Shown here piece after piece: positions 1 through 6,107 of a stretch of 12,075 nt of DNA. The notes under the pieces were generated by a model. The model was not told the origin of the DNA, did no database searches, and worked only from the letters and a program-made list of their open reading frames with translations. Every line of letters begins with the position of its first letter. Within the stretch, counting starts at the first letter, position 1. Source of the DNA: an uncultured Brevibacterium sp. (GTDB taxonomy: Bacteria > Actinomycetota > Actinomycetes > Actinomycetales > Brevibacteriaceae); assembly GCA_902489215.1 (NCBI GenBank), contig CABTZE010000051.1:1-12075 (forward strand). The letters run 5' to 3'. The position numbers were made by a program, and so were the translations under genes.

Positions 1-480
1 GCACTGTCGCTTCTTGCCGGAGCCACCGGCTGGCTGTTCTGGATCGACAGCAGAATCCACCGTCTGCCGGACAGGCTTGTGCTTCCTCTGGGTGCGGCCA
101 TGTTCCTCGTGACCGCCATTGGGCTGGTAGTGGGATACTTCGAAACCGTCAAAGCCGCCCAGACCGCCGGCATCCGAGGGCTGATCGGCGCGGTAATCGT
201 CGTGGCCGTCTTCGGTATTCTCAACCTCGTGGCCTACGTGGGCAGGTGGGACACAATCGGCCCCGGCGACGTGAAGCTCGGCGCGCTCATCGGACTGGCT
301 GTTGGAACGGTCAGCCTGTGGGGCCTCCTCGTGGTTCTCGTCGTGGCCAACGCATCGGCTCTCGTGTACTGGATCAACACCACGTTCATCAAGCGAACCA
401 AGGTCACCCATATCGCTTTTGGACCGCATCTGCTTATCGGCACGTGGACTGCCGTTCTGCTGACGCCGCTGGCTTTGTAG
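1..480 (+). CDS. A24-family prepilin peptidase, 5'-truncated by the window edge
   Basis: This is the C-terminal 159 codons of a polytopic membrane protein, open from base 1 to the TAG at 478-480. Two aspartate motifs of type IV prepilin peptidases are visible. The first is IDSRIHRLPD near visible residues 15-24 (Asp16), followed by RLVLP. The second is GPGDVKLG with Asp90, matching the family GxGDxK signature. Between and after them lie several hydrophobic stretches consistent with transmembrane helices. These aspartyl proteases cleave the leader peptide of type IV, Flp/Tad or competence prepilins at the cytoplasmic face of the membrane. The short length suggests a peptidase-only actinobacterial form without the N-methylation domain, although the true N-terminus is not visible. 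A related gene sits between aroE and aroC in mycobacteria, so aroE may lie just upstream (inference). No pilin gene is in the window, so the substrate is unknown. Confidence 0.85.
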   Translation, partial: ALSLLAGATGWLFWIDSRIHRLPDRLVLPLGAAMFLVTAIGLVVGYFETVKAAQTAGIRGLIGAVIVVAVFGILNLVAYVGRWDTIGPGDVKLGALIGLAVGTVSLWGLLVVLVVANASALVYWINTTFIKRTKVTHIAFGPHLLIGTWTAVLLTPLAL

Positions 481-490
481 ACTCTGAAGA

Positions 491-1675
491 ATGTTGAGAT
501 GGTTGACCGCCGGCGAATCCCACGGCGAAGCTCTGACGGGCATTATCGAAGGCCTGCCCTCCCACGTTCCGGTGACGTCCGAGATGATTTCGGCCGCCCT
601 GGCCCGACGCCGCCTCGGCTACGGGCGCGGTGCGCGAATGAAGTTCGAAGCCGATGCAGTTCGCGTGCTCGGCGGCGTTGTCCACGGGCGCTCCTTGGGC
701 TCGCCGATCGCAATTGAGGTCGGCAACACCGAATGGCCCAAATGGGAAAAGGTTATGAGCCCCGATCCGGTAGATCCGACAGAACTCGAAGGCCAGGCAC
801 GCGCGCAAGCGCTCACTCGCCCTCGTCCCGGCCACGCTGATCTGGTCGGCATGGAGAAATACCGCTTCGATGAAGCCCGCCCGATCCTCGAACGGGCATC
901 CGCGCGTGAAACCGCGATGCGAGTTGCCCTGGGTGCCGTCGCACAGTCGTTCCTCGCCGAACTCGGAATCACGCTGGTGTCGCACACCGTTGCGATTGGA
1001 CCTGTCGAAGGCTCCCGCGTTGCAGCCCGCCCAACGGCTGACGATGTCGCTGCTCTCGATAAGGACCCCATGCGGTGCTTTGATCAGGAACTGTCGGCCC
1101 GCATGGTCGCAGAGGTCGACGACGCCAAGAAGTCCGGCGACACCCTTGGGGGCGTCGTTGAGGTCGTCGCCTACGGGCTGCCGGTCGGTCTGGGTTCCCA
1201 CGTCCACTGGGATCGCCGCATTGACTCTCGTCTGGCGGGAGCGCTCATGGGCATTCAGGCCATCAAGGGCGTCGAAGTCGGCGACGGCTTTGAAACCGCA
1301 CGCCGCCGCGGATCGCAGGCACACGATGAAATCGGCCTCGACGGTGACAGCGCCGTGCGTGCAAGCAACCGGGCCGGTGGAACCGAAGGCGGTATGACAA
1401 CGGGCGAACCGCTCGTCGTGCGGGCGGCCATGAAGCCGATCGCCACCGTGCCGCGTGCCCTGGGCACGATCGACGTGCAGAAGCGCGAAGCCGCAAAAGC
1501 TCACCATCAGCGTTCGGATGTCTGCGCGGTCCCAGCCGCGGGTGTCGTTGCCGAAGCCATGGTCGCACTCGTGATCGCCGAAAGCGTCACCGAGAAATTC
1601 GGCGGCGACTCGCTTGAAGAGACCAAGCGCAATCTCGACGCATACGTGGCCCAGCTGAACTTCCCAACGACATGA
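491..1675 (+). CDS. aroC: Chorismate synthase
   Basis: AroC converts 5-enolpyruvylshikimate-3-phosphate to chorismate, the last step of the shikimate pathway, using reduced FMN in the cytoplasm. The 394 residues match the usual length of actinobacterial AroC. The N-terminal signature GESHG is at residues 8-12 (invariant His11), RASARET lies at 135-141, and the C-terminal signature RSDVCAVPAAG starts at Arg341. The start MLRWLTAGESHG matches the family N-terminus, so ATG 491 is very likely right even though only a poor Shine-Dalgarno (GAAG almost touching the start) is present. The gene begins 10 bp after the prepilin peptidase stop, which suggests translational coupling. Its end overlaps aroK by 4 bp (ATGA). 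The identification is secure. Confidence 0.97.
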   Translation: MLRWLTAGESHGEALTGIIEGLPSHVPVTSEMISAALARRRLGYGRGARMKFEADAVRVLGGVVHGRSLGSPIAIEVGNTEWPKWEKVMSPDPVDPTELEGQARAQALTRPRPGHADLVGMEKYRFDEARPILERASARETAMRVALGAVAQSFLAELGITLVSHTVAIGPVEGSRVAARPTADDVAALDKDPMRCFDQELSARMVAEVDDAKKSGDTLGGVVEVVAYGLPVGLGSHVHWDRRIDSRLAGALMGIQAIKGVEVGDGFETARRRGSQAHDEIGLDGDSAVRASNRAGGTEGGMTTGEPLVVRAAMKPIATVPRALGTIDVQKREAAKAHHQRSDVCAVPAAGVVAEAMVALVIAESVTEKFGGDSLEETKRNLDAYVAQLNFPTT

Positions 1676-2304
1676 CCGAGCGGCCGCTGCCACGACCGGC
1701 TCCGCCCGTCGACCCCGTCCCTGCGGCCGGAGCACGCATTGTCATGGTTGGCCCACCCGCGGCGGGTAAATCAACCATTGGGCGGCTGATCGCCGAGCGG
1801 CTCGACATTCCTTTCGTTGACACGGATCATCGAATTGCCGAACTCTACGGACCGATTCCGCAGATCTTTGCCGAACGCGGCGAAGAACGCTTCAGGGAAT
1901 ACGAACGCGCCGTGGTGCGTCGCGAACTGCGGCGTCTGCTGGAGCGACCGGGGGTCGTATCGCTCGGCGGCGGTGCGGTTCTCAATTCGGGTACGCGAGC
2001 TCAGCTGAAGCACCCGTCGATCAAGACAATCGCGATCGAGATCGACAGCACGACCGCCGTGCAGCGCCTCGGCGGTTCCAGACGACCGCTGCTCGATGAC
2101 AGCGATGACCCCGGCGCCCGGTGGCAGCGAGTCTTCGACGAAAGGCGCAGCCTGTACGAAGAAGCGGCAACGGCCGTCATCCAGGCCGATGACGGACCAC
2201 CGTCAACGGCAGTCAACAGAATCATCGGGATCATCACCGGCCTGCAGCGGGCCGAAGAGTACGAAAAATTCCGTGAAAGCAGCCAGGAACAGGAGTTGCA
2301 GTGA
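1672..2304 (+). CDS. aroK: Shikimate kinase
   Basis: AroK phosphorylates shikimate at the 3-hydroxyl with ATP, giving shikimate-3-phosphate. The P-loop GPPAAGKST is at residues 27-35. The shikimate-binding DTD motif is at 50-52, the Gly-rich GGG at 99-101, the lid arginine region RRPLL at 137-141, and a conserved RRSLYEEAA stretch follows. The protein is 210 residues, longer than the typical 165-180. The excess is a proline-rich N-terminal extension of about 20 residues before the first beta strand, plus a C-terminal charged tail. ATG 1672 overlaps the aroC stop (ATGA) and has no clear Shine-Dalgarno, so translation is probably coupled to aroC. The next in-frame ATG (Met25) would cut into the first strand just before the P-loop, which supports the longer start. 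Confidence 0.95.
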   Translation: MTERPLPRPAPPVDPVPAAGARIVMVGPPAAGKSTIGRLIAERLDIPFVDTDHRIAELYGPIPQIFAERGEERFREYERAVVRRELRRLLERPGVVSLGGGAVLNSGTRAQLKHPSIKTIAIEIDSTTAVQRLGGSRRPLLDDSDDPGARWQRVFDERRSLYEEAATAVIQADDGPPSTAVNRIIGIITGLQRAEEYEKFRESSQEQELQ

Positions 2305-3404
2305 CAGAAGCAGTCGTGCCGGTCAGCGCCGGAGGAGACTACGACGTCGTTATCGGACACAAGCTCATGCACCGACTGCCGGAGCTCATCGGCGGCCGCG
2401 CGCAGAAAGTGCTCGTGATCTACCCGCGGGCTCTGCGCACTACGGGGGACCTCGTTCGCGATGATCTCGAGGCGGCCGGTTTCGAGGCTCTCGCGGCAGA
2501 AATCCCGGATGCTGAAGAAGCCAAGCACAGCCGTGTAGCCGAGTTCTGCTGGAAGATTCTCGGGCAGTCTGACTTCACTCGCACCGACGTCATCGTCAAT
2601 GTCGGCGGGGGAGCGGTGACCGACCTGGGCGGCTTCGTCGCCGCGACGTGGCTGCGCGGCATCCGCTACGTCAACATCCCGACCACGGTGCTCGGCATGG
2701 TCGACGCCGCAGTGGGCGGCAAAACCGGCATCAACACGGAAGAGGGCAAGAACCTGGTAGGTGCATTCCATGCACCAGCGGGTGTTCTGTGCGACCTGGA
2801 AACGCTGGGCACTCTGCCGCCGAACGAACTGTTCACGGGCCTTGCCGAAAGCGTGAAGTGCGGTTTCATTGCTGATCCGGAAATCCTCGACATCATCGAA
2901 AAGACACCCAAGGAGTCTCTCACCGATCCCGAATCGCCTGAGCTGTTTGAGATCATTCGCCGCTCCATCGCGGTCAAGGCGGCCATTGTGAGCGAAGACT
3001 TTCAGGAATCGGGCAAACGTGAGTTCCTCAACTTCGGACACACTCTTGGCCACGCTATCGAACGCCTGGAGCGCTACCAGTGGCGCCACGGGGCAGCGGT
3101 TGCCGTGGGCATGATGTTCGCCGCAGAGCTGTCGGTGCTCACCAAGAACCTGTCAGAAGAGAACGTCAACCGTCTGCGCGGCATTCTTGAGCACCTGGGC
3201 CTGCCCACGGGCTATCGCGGTGACAAGTGGCCCCAGCTGCTCGACACCATGCGGCGGGACAAGAAAGCGCGCGGTTCGCTCCTGCGATTCGTCGTCCTTG
3301 AGGACATCGGGCGTCCGGCCGTGCTTGAGGCAACTGACACATCGCTGCCGTTCAGCGCGTACACCGCAATCGGAACAGATTCGCCCATCACGCGTCTGAG
3401 CTGA
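2301..3404 (+). CDS. aroB: 3-dehydroquinate synthase
   Basis: AroB converts DAHP to 3-dehydroquinate, the second step of the shikimate pathway, using NAD+ and a divalent metal. The 367 residues fit the family. The nucleotide-binding segment NVGGGAVTDLGGF is at 100-112, followed by IPTTVLGMVDAAVGGKTG. The expected metal ligands are Glu183 (in LAESVKCGF), His247 (in NFGHTLGHAIE) and His263 (in WRHGAAVAVGM), with spacing matching the E. coli enzyme. The start is GTG 2301, which overlaps the aroK stop as GTGA. A good Shine-Dalgarno AGGAG at 2291-2295 lies 5 nt upstream inside aroK. No aroQ/aroD (3-dehydroquinase) follows, unlike the mycobacterial cluster. Confidence 0.97.
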   Translation: MTEAVVPVSAGGDYDVVIGHKLMHRLPELIGGRAQKVLVIYPRALRTTGDLVRDDLEAAGFEALAAEIPDAEEAKHSRVAEFCWKILGQSDFTRTDVIVNVGGGAVTDLGGFVAATWLRGIRYVNIPTTVLGMVDAAVGGKTGINTEEGKNLVGAFHAPAGVLCDLETLGTLPPNELFTGLAESVKCGFIADPEILDIIEKTPKESLTDPESPELFEIIRRSIAVKAAIVSEDFQESGKREFLNFGHTLGHAIERLERYQWRHGAAVAVGMMFAAELSVLTKNLSEENVNRLRGILEHLGLPTGYRGDKWPQLLDTMRRDKKARGSLLRFVVLEDIGRPAVLEATDTSLPFSAYTAIGTDSPITRLS

Positions 3405-3408
3405 GCAC

Positions 3409-3417
3409 TGATACAAT
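3409..3417 (+). promoter_or_regulatory. Putative extended -10 promoter of efp-nusB
   Basis: The sequence TGATACAAT just after the aroB stop matches the extended -10 consensus TGnTATAAT with one mismatch. No convincing -35 hexamer lies 16-18 bp upstream, which extended -10 promoters can tolerate. Transcription would start near 3424 and give a leader of about 33 nt before efp. It lies in one of only two real intergenic gaps in the window, which supports its use. This is an inference from sequence alone. Confidence 0.45.
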
Positions 3418-3435
3418 CGACGGGGTTTTCGCCCA

Positions 3436-3448
3436 TTCATTCAATGAA
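3436..3448. repeat. 13-bp perfect palindrome in the efp leader
   Basis: TTCATT-C-AATGAA is a perfect inverted repeat with a 1-nt centre. Its right arm overlaps the first bases of the efp Shine-Dalgarno (GAAGGAG, 3446-3452). It could be an operator for a dimeric regulator or a weak A/T-rich hairpin that partly masks the ribosome binding site. No known regulator motif is recognised, and chance cannot be excluded. Confidence 0.4.
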
Positions 3449-3456
3449 GGAGAAAC

Positions 3457-4020
3457 GTGGCAACGACGAATGATCTGAAGAACGGCATGGTGCTGGTTCT
3501 CGACAACGAACTGTGGCAGGTGCTGGAGTTCCTGCACGTCAAACCCGGCAAGGGCCCGGCTTTCGTTCGCTCCAAGATCAAGAACGTTCTGTCAGGCAAG
3601 ATCGTCGACCGCACGTTCAACGCGGGTACCAAGGTCGAAACCGCCACGGTTGACCGCCGCGACATGCAGTACCTGTACAACGACGGCACCGACTACGTCT
3701 TCATGGACGAAAAGGACTACGATCAGGTTTCCATCAGCCCCGACCTCGTCGGTGACGCTGCCAACTTCATGCTGGAGAACCAGTCGCTGCAGATCGCGTT
3801 CCACGACGGCAACCCGCTCTACGTTGAACTCCCTCCGATCGTCGAACTGACGATTGCACACACCGAACCGGGCCTGCAGGGCGACCGTTCCTCCGGCGGA
3901 ACCAAGCCTGCAACCCTGGAAACCGGATACGAAATCCAGGTTCCGCTCTTCCTCGAAGAGGGCACTGCCGTGCGTGTGGACACCCGCTCCGGTGAGTACC
4001 TCGGGCGCGTTCGCGATTGA
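3457..4020 (+). CDS. efp: Translation elongation factor P
   Basis: EF-P binds ribosomes stalled at polyproline stretches, between the P and E sites, and promotes peptide bond formation. The 187 residues are the standard three-domain length: an N-terminal KOW-like domain followed by two OB-fold domains. The tip loop reads KPGKGPAFVR with Lys32 at the position that is modified in E. coli or Bacillus. The palindromic PGKGP loop is characteristic of the actinobacterial subfamily, reported to work with an unmodified lysine. The C-terminal segment GTAVRVDTRSGEYLGRVRD is typical. The start is GTG 3457 with a strong Shine-Dalgarno GAAGGAG (3446-3452) at 4 nt spacing. It follows a 52-bp gap with its own likely promoter, and its stop overlaps the nusB start. 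Confidence 0.97.
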   Translation: MATTNDLKNGMVLVLDNELWQVLEFLHVKPGKGPAFVRSKIKNVLSGKIVDRTFNAGTKVETATVDRRDMQYLYNDGTDYVFMDEKDYDQVSISPDLVGDAANFMLENQSLQIAFHDGNPLYVELPPIVELTIAHTEPGLQGDRSSGGTKPATLETGYEIQVPLFLEEGTAVRVDTRSGEYLGRVRD

Positions 4021-4496
4021 GCGCCCGCAGCCGCGCCCGCCGCAGGGCGCTCGAACTTCTCTTTGAAGCCGGGGAGCGCAAGCTGGATGAAAACGAACTC
4101 ATCCAGCTGCGCTCTGGCGACCCCGAATACCCCATGAAGGAGTACGCGGTTGAAATCGTCCGCGGTGTCGTTGAACACCGTGACGAGATCGACGCCACGC
4201 TGCGTGAGTATTCGGAGTGGAACGTCGACCAGCTGCCAAAGGTCGACATCGCCCTGCTGCGCATGGGCCTGTGGGAAGTTCTCTACAACGACGAACTCGA
4301 CGATCCCATTGCGATCGACGAAACCGTGAGCCTTGCCGCGGCCTATTCGACGGACGATTCACCGGCTTTCATCAACGCACTTCTTGACCGTGTGAGCAAG
4401 CAGGGGAAGAAGGCCCGCGGCACCTCAGACCAGGTTGCGACACAACCGCAGCCGGAATCAGCACGGCCCGACGAAGGCTCAGGCGAACAAGACTGA
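4017..4496 (+). CDS. nusB: Transcription antitermination factor NusB
   Basis: NusB with NusE (ribosomal protein S10) binds boxA RNA and supports antitermination of rRNA transcription. The 159-residue all-helical protein starts with the arginine-rich SARSRARRRALELLFEAG helix typical of NusB. It continues with AVEIVRGVVEHRDEID and PKVDIALLRMGLWEVLYND, and ends its core with the conserved AIDETVSLAAAYSTDDSPAFINALLDRV. After that comes a hydrophilic tail of about 30 residues rich in Gln, Pro, Glu and Asp. The only start that keeps the conserved N-terminus is TTG 4017, which overlaps the efp TGA as TTGA. No Shine-Dalgarno is visible, so expression probably depends on coupling to efp. Pairing with efp is common in many bacteria. 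Confidence 0.94.
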   Translation: MSARSRARRRALELLFEAGERKLDENELIQLRSGDPEYPMKEYAVEIVRGVVEHRDEIDATLREYSEWNVDQLPKVDIALLRMGLWEVLYNDELDDPIAIDETVSLAAAYSTDDSPAFINALLDRVSKQGKKARGTSDQVATQPQPESARPDEGSGEQD

Positions 4497-4508
4497 ACCG
4501 GGTTCGGC

Positions 4509-4514
4509 TATGCT
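4509..4514 (+). promoter_or_regulatory. Possible -10 element of the pyr operon
   Basis: TATGCT, 12 bp after the nusB stop, resembles a -10 hexamer. A start site near 4520 would place the PyrR element at the very 5' end of the message. The -35 region (about 4486-4491, inside the end of nusB) does not match a consensus. Read-through from efp-nusB is an alternative source of the transcript. Confidence 0.3.
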
Positions 4515-4525
4515 GATGGAAATCA

Positions 4526-4561
4526 CTCCTTTAATGACCGTCCAGTGAGGCGGGGAAGGGG
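4526..4561 (+). promoter_or_regulatory. PyrR-binding RNA element overlapping the pyrR ribosome binding site
   Basis: The leader contains the hallmarks of a PyrR-binding loop: CTCCTTTAA, then CCGTCCAGTGAGGCGG, then GGAAGGGG. The terminal hexaloop CAGTGA (4543-4548) fits the consensus CNGNGA and is closed by pairs up to CCG 4538-4540 with CGG 4551-4553. An internal bulge separates this from a basal stem pairing 4526-4531 (CTCCTT) with 4556-4561 (AAGGGG, one G-U pair). The 3' strand of that basal stem is the pyrR Shine-Dalgarno, with ATG at 4567. UMP-bound PyrR should stabilise the hairpin and block initiation. No terminator hairpin with a T-tract follows, so translational repression, as described for mycobacterial pyrR, is more likely than transcription attenuation. 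Confidence 0.85.
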
Positions 4562-4566
4562 GACCG

Positions 4567-5127
4567 ATGCGCACAGCCGAAGTTTTCGACGCGAGTGAGA
4601 TCTCGCGTGCGCTGACACGCATTGCCCACGAAATTCTCGAATCCAACAAGGGTGCCGAGGGGCTTTTGCTCTTGGGCATTCCCACGCGCGGCGTTCCGCT
4701 GGCCCAGCGTTTGGCCCAGCGCATTTCCGGCATTGAACCGGGTGTGAGCGCCGACAAGATCGTCGGCAGCATCGACGCGACGATGCACCGGGATGATCTC
4801 AACACGGGCAAGCTGCGCCCGGCTCTGCCCACCCAGCTGCCCGAAAGCGGCATTGACGGGCGCACCGTCGTCTTGGTCGATGACGTTCTGTACTCGGGGC
4901 GCACGGTCCGGGCTGCTCTCGATGCGCTGCACGACTACGGCCGTCCGCAGGCGGTGCGCCTGGCTGTCCTTGTTGACCGCGGCCACCGCCAGCTGCCGAT
5001 TCGCGCTGACTTTGTCGGCAAGAACCTGCCCACCTCCGCCGAGGAGCGGGTTACGGTCTCGCTGTCTGAAACGGACGATGCGGAAGATCGGGTCATCATC
5101 ACCTCCCCGGTGGGAGGTGACGAGTGA
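4567..5127 (+). CDS. pyrR: Bifunctional pyr operon regulator / uracil phosphoribosyltransferase PyrR
   Basis: PyrR binds pyr mRNA leaders in response to UMP and usually has uracil phosphoribosyltransferase activity. The 186 residues fit the family. The PRPP-binding motif VVLVDDVLYSGRT is at 101-113. Family segments seen earlier include RIAHEILESNKGAEGLLLLGIPTRGVPLA, read here as two adjoining parts, and VDRGHRQLPIRADFVGKNLPTS lies near the C-terminus, also in two parts. ATG 4567 is preceded by GAAGGGGGA, which is also the 3' arm of the PyrR RNA element, so the gene is expected to repress its own translation and, through coupling, that of the genes behind it. Its stop overlaps the pyrB start. 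The identification is secure. Confidence 0.96.
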   Translation: MRTAEVFDASEISRALTRIAHEILESNKGAEGLLLLGIPTRGVPLAQRLAQRISGIEPGVSADKIVGSIDATMHRDDLNTGKLRPALPTQLPESGIDGRTVVLVDDVLYSGRTVRAALDALHDYGRPQAVRLAVLVDRGHRQLPIRADFVGKNLPTSAEERVTVSLSETDDAEDRVIITSPVGGDE

Positions 5128-6107
5128 TGCAGCACCTGCTTGGCACCTCGGACCTGGGGAAGGCCGATGCTGTTGACCTGCTCGACATTGCCGAAGCCAT
5201 GACCGTTTCCGGCGGGCAGGCGGTCAAAAAACTGCCCGCGCTTCGCGGACGCACCGTCGTCAACCTGTTCTTCGAAGACTCCACCCGCACGCGCATTTCC
5301 TTTGAAGCCGCCGCAAAGCGCCTGAGCGCGGACGTCATCAACTTCTCGGCCAAGGGCTCGTCAGTCTCGAAGGGCGAAAGCCTCCAGGACACGGTCCAGA
5401 CGCTGGGCGCTATGGGCATCGACGCGATTGTCATCCGCCACCCCGGGTCTGGCACTCCGCACTTCCTGGCCGGAAGCGAATGGACAGACGCGCACATCCT
5501 CAATGCCGGTGACGGCATGCACGAACACCCCACGCAGGCGCTGCTCGACGCTTTCACCCTGCGCCGCATTCTGTCGGACGAACCGGTTTCCGGGCCGGCC
5601 GAAGCGAGCTTCGGCAAGGACCTCGCGGGCATGAGGGTGGCCATCGTGGGCGATGTGCTGCATTCCCGCGTGGCGCGCTCAAATGTGCACCTGCTCGAGA
5701 CGCTCGGGGCATCAGTTGTCCTCATCGCCCCGCCCACCCTGCTGCCGTGGGGTGCAGAAAGCTGGCCGTGTGACATCCGCTATGACTTCGACGCGGCACT
5801 CGAGGAGTTCTCCTTCGACGCCGTCATGATGCTGCGCGTACAGCGTGAGCGCATGCACCAGGCTTTCTTCCCGGGACCGCGCGAATACACGCGCCTGTGG
5901 GGGCTCACGGAAGACCGCTACCGCCGTCTGCCCGAAACGTCCGCAATTCTGCACCCCGGGCCCATGAACCGTGGTTTTGAAATCTGTGCGGCCGCAGCCG
6001 ATTCGCCCCGCGCCGCTGTCCTCGGACAGGTGGAAAACGGCGTCTACGTGCGCATGGCGGCCCTCTATCGCCTTATGACCGGTCGCACTTCGGAGGACAT
6101 GCAATGA
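5127..6107 (+). CDS. pyrB: Aspartate carbamoyltransferase, catalytic chain
   Basis: PyrB condenses carbamoyl phosphate with aspartate to give N-carbamoylaspartate, the committed step of pyrimidine synthesis. The carbamoyl-phosphate-binding STRTR is at residues 52-56, the SKGES loop lysine at about 82, HPTQALLD starts at His134, and HPGPMNRG is at 276-283. These positions fall at or within a few residues of the E. coli catalytic chain. Two starts are possible: ATG 5127 (TGATG overlap with the pyrR stop) and GTG 5124 (GTGA overlap), only one codon apart. The Shine-Dalgarno GGAGG at 5113-5117 serves either, at 9 or 6 nt spacing. ATG is preferred here. No pyrI regulatory chain gene is present, so allosteric control of the E. 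coli type is not expected. Confidence 0.96.
   Translation: MQHLLGTSDLGKADAVDLLDIAEAMTVSGGQAVKKLPALRGRTVVNLFFEDSTRTRISFEAAAKRLSADVINFSAKGSSVSKGESLQDTVQTLGAMGIDAIVIRHPGSGTPHFLAGSEWTDAHILNAGDGMHEHPTQALLDAFTLRRILSDEPVSGPAEASFGKDLAGMRVAIVGDVLHSRVARSNVHLLETLGASVVLIAPPTLLPWGAESWPCDIRYDFDAALEEFSFDAVMMLRVQRERMHQAFFPGPREYTRLWGLTEDRYRRLPETSAILHPGPMNRGFEICAAAADSPRAAVLGQVENGVYVRMAALYRLMTGRTSEDMQ

Noticed and set aside
434..1735. 433-codon minus-strand open frame opposite aroC
   Set aside because: It is in register with aroC, with no domain and composition typical of a shadow frame.
2001..3089. 362-codon minus-strand open frame opposite aroK and aroB
   Set aside because: It is in register with aroB and spans two sense genes, with no plausible start context or domain.
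3422..3434. Possible terminator after aroB (GGGG, TTTT, CGCCC)
   Set aside because: The stem is only about 3 bp and no T-tract follows it; the region reads better as efp promoter and leader.
4495..4505. GAACC-G-GGTTC inverted repeat at the end of nusB, resembling an SOS box
   Set aside because: GAAC and GTTC are separated by 3 nt instead of the 4 nt of the actinobacterial LexA box, and pyr genes are not expected in the SOS regulon.
5124..5129. GTG 5124 as the pyrB start
   Set aside because: It is only one codon upstream of ATG 5127, and both are served by the same GGAGG; ATG is preferred but GTG is not excluded.
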